Positions 1 to 5,784 of a stretch of 10,313 nucleotides of DNA are shown in pieces (position 1 is the first letter of the stretch; each line of letters opens with the position of its first letter). This stretch comes from CAIJMU01 sp035531315 (GTDB lineage Bacteria; Spirochaetota; Spirochaetia; Treponematales; Rectinemataceae), in contig DATKTD010000342.1 of the NCBI GenBank assembly GCA_035531315.1, positions 1-10,313 on the forward strand. The letters run 5' to 3'. The notes beneath the pieces were generated by a model. The model did not search any database and was not told the DNA's origin. It saw only the letters and a list, made by a program, of their open reading frames with translations. The translations under genes and the position numbers were made by a program.

Positions 1-1960
1 ACACCTGTCCAAGGTTCTGCCTGTCCCCGCGCACCTCGAGTCCGGGGGCGAAGTCGCTGACTATGTCGACGCCCTTCCTGGCCTGGTTCCGATAGAGAAC
101 GAGAATCGCTTCCATCTCCTTTTGGATGGCGATCGCACCGAAACGCGAATGACTCTCGTTGTCGCCGAGATAATGCCTCAGCGTACGTACGACATCGGCG
201 GCCTTCTCGGAGGCGACACCGACGATCGATTCCGAGCGGCGCAGCTCCGACATGGCGAGCACGGCATCGAGAATTGCATCGCGATCGGGTCGCGTCGAGA
301 GCTGGCGCAGCATCATCCGATGGGAGTGCAGCCCGAGTTCGAGGATCGAATCGATCCTATCGGCCAGGGCCGGCAGCTCGGCCAGAAGGGCCTTCCCGGC
401 CGCCAGGCGCGATTTTCGATCGAGGAAGGCGAGTTCGCCCTCATCCCCCTTCGCGAAGCTCAGGGTGAGCAGTTTCAAGGCCAGGCGTCGCCCCTCGTCA
501 TCCGACACCACCAGGGCGGGAAGATCCCGCCGAGCCAGGCCTTCGAGGGAGGCACGCGCCGATTCGTTGGCGGAAATCACGGCGGCGAGCGGCGTGTTTA
601 TTTCGTGGGCTAGACCCGCGGCGAGTTTCCCGAGCGAATTGAGCTTTTCCGAGACGAGCAGCATATCCTGGGTGCGGTTGAGTTCCTCGATGGTCGATGA
701 GAGCTTGCCGTTGGCGGCGGCGAGCTTGTCTGCCAGGCGCTCCGAGGCGTCCAGGGCCAAGGCGAAATTCCTCGTGATCATGAAGGCCAGGGTCAGGAAG
801 AACGATATCATACCAATTGGCGTTAAATAGGGACCGCGGACCGGCCCGTTGGTGACGAGGATGTCGTGCACCACCGGGACGAGGAAAAGAATGAAGCCGA
901 AGGAAACCAGGAAGGCGCCGGCTTCGCGGCCGGCGAGGGCCCGGACGAGGACCGAAAGGATTACGGCTCCGAAGACGAGGGCCAGGCCCTCCGTCGGAAG
1001 GAGGCTGAGAGAGACCAGATGCATCGGGGCGAGGAGGACGAAGATCCCGTAGCCGGCCGTGAAAATGGAGAAAATGGCCAAAAGCCAGGGAGGAAAGAGC
1101 CGCGGCATCAAATGTCTGAAAAGTCCCGCCAGGAGAAAAAAGGGCACCGCGAAGCTCAGATAGCCAATTCGGAACAGGACGGCGAAGGGCAAGTTCGGGA
1201 ACAGCGTCAAGATGAGAAACTCATCGTAGAACAGGGTCCTCAGCGCCAAAGTGAGGGCCAGGAGGCCGAAGAAGAGTGTGTAACGATCCTTGGGTCTGAA
1301 AGCGAAGAGGATGAGGCAATAGAAACCGATGACGAAGAGGGCCCCGATTTCGAACATCTCGAGAACGACCGAGGATTCCCGGACATCGGCCACCGCCTCG
1401 TAAGCGCCCAGGATGACGGGCTTGGCGAGGCCGCCGCTGAAGTCCACGTGGTTCGAGACCTGGATGAGCACATCGAGGGAGCCATCCTTCCTCGGGCTCA
1501 GGGCGATGATCCGGGAATCCCATCGCGGAGCCTCGGCCGAGGCCTCCGAGGAGGGCCTCCCGATCGCAAGCACTTCCTTCCCGTCGGCGAAGACCCGCGC
1601 CGCCGAGAGTATGCTCGTGAGTTTGAGGCCGAGGGTCATTCCGCTCGGAAGGCCGGTGACCCTAAGATGGTAGCTTCCATAGCCCACCGAAGAGAGCCCC
1701 GGAATCGTCAGTTCATTCCAGTGCGAGGGCACGCGGACTTCCAGGCGGGCGGGGATACGGGAAATCCCTTCGGGTTCCACAAACTCGTTCGGCCAAAAAT
1801 CCCAGAGGCCCGAAAGCTCCGAATAGCCGTCGGAAGGCAGGCCCGACAGGTCGAAGGTCCCGGGAGCCGGCTGTCTTCCGGCATACTGAGAGGCTTGAGC
1901 CCAAAGCGGAGAAATCGCGGACAGTGCCATCAGTAAAGGCAGCAGGCGAAATTTAACCAT
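1..1960 (-). CDS. 7TM-DISM sensor histidine kinase (3' end cut off by window edge)
   Basis: Reading from the ATG at 1960, an uninterrupted frame of 653 codons runs off the left edge. It opens with a signal peptide (MVKFRLLPLLMALSAISPLWAQA). A periplasmic domain (about 30-195) follows, resembling the jelly-roll 7TMR-DISMED2 sensor and containing GLWDFWPNEF. Next come about seven hydrophobic helices (about 198-400), as in 7TM-DISM receptors, then a short coiled coil and a HisKA H-box, LAAGLAHEINTPL, with phosphoacceptor His452. The visible part ends in the ATPase N-box, RQNLGQV (Asn649), so the G boxes lie outside the window. Families of this type sense an extracellular ligand, probably a carbohydrate, and autophosphorylate in the cytoplasm. 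His and the N-box Asn are about 197 residues apart, longer than the roughly 110-120 usual for the family. The start is chosen for the signal peptide; no good Shine-Dalgarno precedes it. The partner regulator is not visible. Kinase class is sure; ligand unknown. Confidence 0.93.
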   Translation of the reverse strand, partial: MVKFRLLPLLMALSAISPLWAQASQYAGRQPAPGTFDLSGLPSDGYSELSGLWDFWPNEFVEPEGISRIPARLEVRVPSHWNELTIPGLSSVGYGSYHLRVTGLPSGMTLGLKLTSILSAARVFADGKEVLAIGRPSSEASAEAPRWDSRIIALSPRKDGSLDVLIQVSNHVDFSGGLAKPVILGAYEAVADVRESSVVLEMFEIGALFVIGFYCLILFAFRPKDRYTLFFGLLALTLALRTLFYDEFLILTLFPNLPFAVLFRIGYLSFAVPFFLLAGLFRHLMPRLFPPWLLAIFSIFTAGYGIFVLLAPMHLVSLSLLPTEGLALVFGAVILSVLVRALAGREAGAFLVSFGFILFLVPVVHDILVTNGPVRGPYLTPIGMISFFLTLAFMITRNFALALDASERLADKLAAANGKLSSTIEELNRTQDMLLVSEKLNSLGKLAAGLAHEINTPLAAVISANESARASLEGLARRDLPALVVSDDEGRRLALKLLTLSFAKGDEGELAFLDRKSRLAAGKALLAELPALADRIDSILELGLHSHRMMLRQLSTRPDRDAILDAVLAMSELRRSESIVGVASEKAADVVRTLRHYLGDNESHSRFGAIAIQKEMEAILVLYRNQARKGVDIVSDFAPGLEVRGDRQNLGQV

Positions 1961-2011
1961 GCTTATCGGAAAATTACCACGGCGCCGGTTTGCCCACAAG
2001 AGGAGGGCAGC

Positions 2012-2209
2012 TTGCCCGGCCAGGGAAGGTCGGAGATACTACTCCCCATGAAATGGAACTTCGACCTCCTCCTCGACCTCGCCGAGCTTGCCCTCTGCTC
2101 CATTTCCAAGGACAAGGTCGCGGTCTGGCTTTATGGTCACGATAGCTACCACTGCGCGCAGAACAGGAACATGGCCGTCCCAGGTTTGAAGCGGAAACGG
2201 GCGTATTGA
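2012..2209 (+). CDS. Possible small protein of 65 aa, unknown function
   Basis: I do not recognise this product. The case for a real gene is an AGGAGG at 2001-2006, five bases before a TTG start at 2012, plus a strong C/G bias at third positions between about 2060 and 2190 (for example the codons for FDLLLDLAEL), which matches the confident genes here. An alternative ATG lies at 2048. The bias weakens over the last ten codons (VPGLKRKRAY), as if the frame had been cut and joined to other DNA. It ends 37 bases before the GNAT gene on the same strand. No membrane segment or known motif is seen. It could be a remnant of a longer host gene truncated by insertion of the neighbouring lower-GC segment, or a chance frame. 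Confidence 0.35.
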   Translation: MPGQGRSEILLPMKWNFDLLLDLAELALCSISKDKVAVWLYGHDSYHCAQNRNMAVPGLKRKRAY

Positions 2210-2246
2210 TGTCCACTCCTACGAGCGGTTCTGCCAAAGGGTCCCG

Positions 2247-2714
2247 ATGCTATCCCTGACAAGGATTGAACAACCTGACTTCGAAGATTTCCTATCGCGC
2301 GTAATTGCGATGTATGCCGAAGATAGCATTCAAGCGAGCCGCTGGATTCGCGAAGCAGCCTTCGAAAAATCCCGACAAGAGACGGAAGCCCTTCTCGGCG
2401 ATCGAGAGAAAACCAAGAACCACTATATGTATTGGCTTGATTTCGTCGGACAGAAGATCGGATATGCCTGGTTCGGGAATGTCGAACCGACAAGGCAACA
2501 AGCATATCTTTTCGCACTGGAGATATTCCCCGACTATCAAGGAAGGGGTTTTGGCAAAGAAGCAATGAGGAGGATAGAGGAACAGGCCAAGGAGTACGGC
2601 TTCTCAAGCATCGGCCTACATGTCTTCGCCTTCAACGCCGCGGCCGTTGACCTGTATCTGCATTCAGGGTATGAGATTGTCAGTCATATGATGAAAAAGA
2701 AAATCGATGTCTGA
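2247..2714 (+). CDS. GNAT family N-acetyltransferase
   Basis: A 155-residue cytoplasmic protein of normal length for a single GNAT domain. Such enzymes move an acetyl group from acetyl-CoA to an amine on a small molecule, antibiotic, peptide or protein. The acetyl-CoA pyrophosphate loop is clear: strand beta-4 and motif A read LFALEIFPDYQGRGFG (residues 88-103, Q/RxxGxG type). Motif B follows as LHVFAFNAAAVDLYLHSGYE (124-143), with the Asn and Tyr typical of the family, and the C-terminal strand is SHMMKKKI. The N-terminal 80 residues are variable, as expected for the substrate side. The ATG is supported by AAAGGG at 2236-2241, five bases upstream. Third codon positions are mixed, unlike the GC-saturated genes nearby, which suggests acquisition. 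The substrate cannot be told from sequence; resistance or detoxification is possible but unproven. Confidence 0.9.
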   Translation: MLSLTRIEQPDFEDFLSRVIAMYAEDSIQASRWIREAAFEKSRQETEALLGDREKTKNHYMYWLDFVGQKIGYAWFGNVEPTRQQAYLFALEIFPDYQGRGFGKEAMRRIEEQAKEYGFSSIGLHVFAFNAAAVDLYLHSGYEIVSHMMKKKIDV

Positions 2715-2766
2715 GCTGTCGGCGACAGCCTTGGCGCGCCAAAGTCGAGAGAGGATCGTCATCCTC
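2715..2766. repeat. Three stacked palindromes directly after the GNAT stop codon
   Basis: Immediately after the TGA lie three separate inverted repeats in 52 bases. The first is GCTGTC-ggc-GACAGC (2715-2729). The second is the uninterrupted 12-base palindrome TTGGCGCGCCAA (2731-2742). The third is GAGGAT-cgtc-ATCCTC (2751-2766). None is followed by a T-run, so a textbook intrinsic terminator is not supported, though the first two could still slow polymerase or protect the 3' end of the GNAT message. The octamer CGGCGACA (2720-2727) recurs inverted as TGTCGCCG at 2835-2842, with partly matching flanks, so the whole spacer could fold into a larger structure. Confidence 0.7.
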
Positions 2767-2934
2767 ATTCGGCGGCTATGTGCGCGGGCTTGAACGGGAG
2801 AAAAAAGGCGCAACGAAAGTCCGTGATTCGCAGTTGTCGCCGGCAGGCTATGACAAAGAGACTCGCAGCTTATTCAAGCGTCGATGCACGCTCATATTTG
2901 TCATGTAATGATTCTATCACCCATCGGAGAAGGC
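2767..2934. other. Non-coding spacer between GNAT and methyltransferase genes
   Basis: I see no convincing gene here. Overlapping frames give only short basic peptides without a domain or a good ribosome site. The stretch contains the inverted partner (2831-2849) of the first hairpin after the GNAT gene. Its last 35 bases hold a possible -10 element and the Shine-Dalgarno of the methyltransferase. Together with the preceding palindromes it makes a 220-base gap, which is long for this otherwise compact window. Confidence 0.5.
2904..2909 (+). promoter_or_regulatory. Possible -10 element for the methyltransferase gene
   Basis: TGTAAT matches the sigma-70 -10 consensus at five of six positions. 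It lies in a locally AT-rich patch and would start a transcript about 19 bases before the ATG at 2935, leaving room for the GGAGAAGG ribosome site. The matching -35 (around 2881-2886, TCGATG) is poor, so this is a weak call. Confidence 0.3.
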
Positions 2935-3741
2935 ATGCACAACATCATCGAGGAATACTATGACCATGACGTCGCGACGGAATGGTCGCGCATGGATCGT
3001 CACCCTTTGGAATTCGAAATCTCAAAGCGGCATATCGAAGCCCACCTGGGAACAAAGGCAAAGATCGCGGATATAGGAGGAGGCCCGGGCCGATACTCAC
3101 TGTATTTTGCCGGGCAGGGCCATGACCTGACCTTGATAGACCTCTCTTCGAAAAATGTCGAACACGCAAGAAAGATGGCCAAGGACAGGGGCCTTGCCCT
3201 TTCCCGGGCGGAAAAAGGTTCAGCCTTGGAGCTTTCGGCCCTGGAGGCCGATTCGTACGACACCGTGCTCTGCATGGGACCATTGTATCATCTGCAAAAA
3301 GAAACGGATCGAATCAAGGCGATTGAGGAATGTCTGCAAATCCTAAAACCCGAGGGGATATTGGTCATCGCCTTTCTAACGAAGATGGCCCAGGCAATCA
3401 CCATACTCGAGAGAAATCCCGAGTCGCTCGTCGCATACGAGGAAGTCTTGAAAGAATCCATTTCCACGGGCCATATTCGCCACGATTCGCCGATCCCATT
3501 CACCGAAGCATTCACAATTGAACCAAAAGATATCAAAGCCTTCATGGGACGCTTCGGCCTAAGGATGGAATTGCTCGCCGGAGCGGAAGGTATTGCCTGT
3601 TCACATGAAGGTACAATCTCGAGACTGGGCGAGGAACACCTGAAAAGGTGGATCGACTTTTCTTTTCGCTATTCCACCGATGAATCGATGCTTGGAATGA
3701 ACAAACATATTCTATACATCGGCCGAAAGGAGCCACGATAA
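2935..3741 (+). CDS. Class I SAM-dependent methyltransferase (Methyltransf_11/25 type)
   Basis: A 268-residue Rossmann-fold methyltransferase that would move a methyl group from S-adenosylmethionine to an unknown, probably small, acceptor. Motif I is IADIGGGPGRYS (residues 44-55), the glycine-rich SAM loop. The acidic residue at the end of beta-2 is in LTLIDLS (Asp69). The later motif YDTVLCMGPLYHL (108-120) and the helix-strand LKPEGILVIAF (137-147) complete the fold. Residues 150-250 form a variable cap that should set the substrate. In-frame starts exist at 2884 and 2908, but the ATG at 2935 is preferred because GGAGAAGG (2926-2933) sits just before it and homology-like sequence begins there. 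Third positions are less GC-biased than in flanking genes, as in the GNAT gene. It may belong with the GNAT gene as acquired modification or resistance cargo; that is inference. Confidence 0.9.
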   Translation: MHNIIEEYYDHDVATEWSRMDRHPLEFEISKRHIEAHLGTKAKIADIGGGPGRYSLYFAGQGHDLTLIDLSSKNVEHARKMAKDRGLALSRAEKGSALELSALEADSYDTVLCMGPLYHLQKETDRIKAIEECLQILKPEGILVIAFLTKMAQAITILERNPESLVAYEEVLKESISTGHIRHDSPIPFTEAFTIEPKDIKAFMGRFGLRMELLAGAEGIACSHEGTISRLGEEHLKRWIDFSFRYSTDESMLGMNKHILYIGRKEPR

Positions 3742-3778
3742 GCCGCGACAAACAAGCTCTGGCGATTCCCGCCTGCGC

Positions 3779-3808
3779 TTGACCCGCTCAGGCCTTCCGT
3801 GTTTTGAT
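3779..3808 (+). promoter_or_regulatory. Candidate sigma-70 promoter for the Hsp70-like gene
   Basis: TTGACC (3779-3784, five of six to the -35 consensus), an 18-base spacer, then TTTGAT (3803-3808, four of six to the -10 consensus). A transcript would begin near 3815, about 20 bases before the ATG at 3835. It lies in the 93-base gap after the methyltransferase stop, so the Hsp70-like gene need not depend on read-through. Confidence 0.4.
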
Positions 3809-3834
3809 CCCTCCCCCCGGAGGTGGGAGGCGCG

Positions 3835-5115
3835 ATGTACGGCATTGATTTCGGGACCTCGAACACGGTCGTCACGATGCGTTCGGGCGGGGTCACGCGC
3901 ATCCTCGACCTGGGCGAGGGCGGGGTCGTCCCCACCCTCCTCCACTTCGAAAAGGAGAGCGCCCCGTCGATAGGGGCGGCGGCGATGGCCGACTACGCGG
4001 CTGCCCTCTCTCGCTACAAGGGCGGCACGAACCTCTATTCCCGCTTTCGCTTTTTCCAGGGGCTCAAGCTCGCCCTCAAGGACCCCTACTTCACGGGCAC
4101 GCGCATCTTCGGCGATCTTCTCAAACCCGAAGAGCTGGTGGGCATTTTTCTCCGCGAGCTCAGACGCCGCGCCGACGCCGAGACCGGCATCGACTCGCGA
4201 GAGCTCGTGCTCGGACGCCCCGTGGTCCTCTCCCCCGATCCCGATACCGACCGCGAACTCGAGGGCCGCTTCCGCGCGGCGGCGATCCTGGCCGGCTTCG
4301 AGTCCGTCGCCTTCGTGCCCGAGCCCGTGGCGGCGGCGGTCAGCCTCCTCGGGAGCCTCGAGGGTCTCGTCCTCGTCTTCGACTTCGGCGGCGGAACCCT
4401 CGACATCACGATCGCCCGCCTTGGCGGAAGCGGCGGCGGCAAGCCTGGCCCCTCCATCGAGGTGCTGGGGAGCGAGGGCATGGATCTCGGCGGCTTCGTG
4501 CTCAACGAGGACATTTCGAGGGAGCGCATAACCCGCCACTTCGGCGCGAGCGGAAGCTGGAAGTCGATGTCGGGGCGTTGGCTTCCCATGCCCTCCTGGA
4601 TCACCAACCAGGTCTCCTCCTTCTACGCCCTCCCCCTGGGCGACATCGCGAAGACGCGGTCCATGATCAAGGAGCTCCTTCCCGACGCGCGTCCCGCCGA
4701 CAGGCCGGGTCTCCGCGGGCTTTCGGAATTCCTCGACCGCAACCTCGGCTTCTCCCTCTTCGGGGAGATCGACGCGGCCAAGATAGCCCTGTCATCGGCC
4801 GACTCCGCGAGGCTCGCTTTCGCCGTGCCGCCCCACCTCTCCTTCACGGAGACGATCTCGCGCTTCGAATTCGAGAGCCTCGCCGCGTCTCGCGTCGAGG
4901 CGGCCCGCCTCCTCGTCGGGAGGGCCCTCGCCAAGGCGGGGGTCGCCCCGAAGGAAGTGACGCGGGTCGTCCGCGTCGGCGGCTCGTGCAAGATCCCGGC
5001 CTTCATCCGCATGCTCGAGTCCGAGTTTCCCGGCCGTGTCGTCGAGGGCGAGGTCTTCACGAGCATCGCCGCCGGGCTTCTCGAGGCGGCCGAGCGGGGT
5101 TTGGCCGTCGGGTGA
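3835..5115 (+). CDS. YegD-like Hsp70-family ATPase lacking a substrate-binding domain
   Basis: A 426-residue protein of the actin/Hsp70 ATPase fold, close in length and layout to E. coli YegD (about 450). Phosphate loop 1 is at the N-terminus (IDFGTSNT, 4-11). A conserved connecting segment has EPVAAAV (163-169). Phosphate loop 2 is VFDFGGGTLDIT (181-192) and the adenosine motif is VGGSCKIP (381-388). The chain ends about 38 residues later, so the peptide-binding and lid domains of DnaK are absent. The middle segment (about 265-325, with GEIDAAKIALS) is typical of YegD-type proteins. The role of such proteins is poorly known: an ATP-driven chaperone-like switch is inferred, not shown. The ATG at 3835 is preferred over a GTG at 3823 because GGAGG (3826-3830) precedes it by four bases and the protein then begins directly with the beta-strand. 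No DnaJ or GrpE gene is nearby. It converges on the STAS gene with six bases between stops. Confidence 0.93.
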   Translation: MYGIDFGTSNTVVTMRSGGVTRILDLGEGGVVPTLLHFEKESAPSIGAAAMADYAAALSRYKGGTNLYSRFRFFQGLKLALKDPYFTGTRIFGDLLKPEELVGIFLRELRRRADAETGIDSRELVLGRPVVLSPDPDTDRELEGRFRAAAILAGFESVAFVPEPVAAAVSLLGSLEGLVLVFDFGGGTLDITIARLGGSGGGKPGPSIEVLGSEGMDLGGFVLNEDISRERITRHFGASGSWKSMSGRWLPMPSWITNQVSSFYALPLGDIAKTRSMIKELLPDARPADRPGLRGLSEFLDRNLGFSLFGEIDAAKIALSSADSARLAFAVPPHLSFTETISRFEFESLAASRVEAARLLVGRALAKAGVAPKEVTRVVRVGGSCKIPAFIRMLESEFPGRVVEGEVFTSIAAGLLEAAERGLAVG

Positions 5116-5121
5116 CCGTCC

Positions 5122-5676
5122 TCAGCAGGCCCGGGCGAGGCCCTCGGCGCTGAGGAGGATGCGGGTCCGGCAGGAAGAGCAGATGAACTTGCCCGCCTTC
5201 GTCGCGGTAAGTTTTCTTCCGCATCCGGGACAGGTGAAGTTCATGCTTTTCAGCGCGACGGGCTTCGCGGGCTCCCGCGCGACTTCCTCGAGCGCCTTGT
5301 CGATCGAGGCCCGGAAGGGGAAGAAGCCCGTCAGGCCGAGTATCTCGAAGATATCGGCGACGCGGGGCTGCACTTCCGCGAAGGCCATCGTTCCGCCCTT
5401 CTCGTGGAGGATCTTCCACATTTTGGAGAAGGTGGCCATTCCCGAGGCCGAGACGAAGCCGAGCTCCGCGCAGGCGAAGACGATCTTCGTGTAACCGGCG
5501 GCGAGCACCATGCCCATCGCCCGCTCGAAATAATCCGTATTGTAGGTATCCAAGCGGTCGCCGAGATGGACGACGATGCTTCGTTCCGTCTCCGCGCGCT
5601 CGAGGAAGATGTTGAGGTGATCGCCCCGCTCTTCATCGAAGCCGGGGATGATGGAATCGTTCCCATATTCCGCCAC
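5122..5676 (-). CDS. STAS-domain protein with C-terminal zinc ribbon
   Basis: A 184-residue soluble protein. Residues about 20-132 form a STAS domain of the anti-sigma-factor-antagonist type (SIVVHLGDRLDTYN, then ELGFVSASGMATF). Ser78 sits where SpoIIAA-type proteins carry the regulatory phosphoserine, just before Gly, but the usual Asp two places earlier is Ser76. After a short linker comes a zinc ribbon with two CxxC pairs (CPGC at 149-152, CSSC at 166-169), and the last residue is also Cys. STAS proteins act in partner-switching, being phosphorylated by a serine kinase of the HATPase type and released by a phosphatase. The ribbon may give a nucleic-acid or protein contact, which is inference. 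The start is GTG at 5676, six bases after AAGGAG. It lies 108 bases downstream of the Cache kinase gene and probably shares its transcript. Confidence 0.9.
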   Translation of the reverse strand: MAEYGNDSIIPGFDEERGDHLNIFLERAETERSIVVHLGDRLDTYNTDYFERAMGMVLAAGYTKIVFACAELGFVSASGMATFSKMWKILHEKGGTMAFAEVQPRVADIFEILGLTGFFPFRASIDKALEEVAREPAKPVALKSMNFTCPGCGRKLTATKAGKFICSSCRTRILLSAEGLARAC

Positions 5677-5688
5677 ATTCCGCTCCTT

Positions 5689-5732
5689 GGCGTCGCCTCG
5701 CGGGCCCGGCCGGGCTTGCTCGCGGCGACGCC
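5689..5732 (-). promoter_or_regulatory. Strong stem-loop abutting the STAS gene's Shine-Dalgarno
   Basis: In the 108-base gap between kinase stop and STAS start, GGCGTCGCC and GGCGACGCC form a perfect nine-pair stem (5689-5697 with 5724-5732) around a 26-base loop. The loop holds a second perfect palindrome, CCCGGCCGGG (5705-5714). On the transcribed minus strand the stem ends exactly where AAGGAG (5688-5683) begins. No U-run follows, so a terminator is unlikely. Control of translation of the STAS gene, or mRNA processing or stability between the two cistrons, fits better. Confidence 0.6.
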
Positions 5733-5784
5733 CTGGATACTACGCGGGCGGCCATTCGGTTGCGCCAGCTTCGGTACCCGCACT

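Noticed and set aside
866..1936. 356-codon open frame on the plus strand opposite the 7TM-DISM kinase
   Set aside because: The product is low-complexity Glu/Arg/Gly-rich sequence with no domain, while the minus strand encodes a full signal peptide, seven helices and an H-box.
1971..1999. Promoter-like TTGTGG, 17-base spacer, TAATTT on the minus strand before the 7TM-DISM kinase
   Set aside because: Each hexamer matches consensus at only three positions, and transcription would begin about four bases before the ATG, leaving no leader for a ribosome site.
2715..2849. attC recombination site of an integron
   Set aside because: The spacer follows a cassette-like gene and has a large inverted repeat, but the outer ends (CGACAGC and GTTGTCG) do not fit the RYYYAAC/GTTRRRY core sites, and no integron integrase is in the window.
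2778..2963. 61-codon plus-strand frame in the GNAT-methyltransferase spacer
   Set aside because: Basic peptide with no motif and no ribosome site; it overlaps the methyltransferase start out of frame.
3712..4539. 275-codon minus-strand frame opposite the Hsp70-like gene
   Set aside because: No recognisable domain, and the plus strand carries intact Hsp70 nucleotide motifs.
5105..5160. Bidirectional terminator between the convergent Hsp70-like and STAS genes
   Set aside because: The stops are six bases apart and only a short four-to-five-pair hairpin (CCTC/GAGG) lies inside the STAS coding end, with no T-run.
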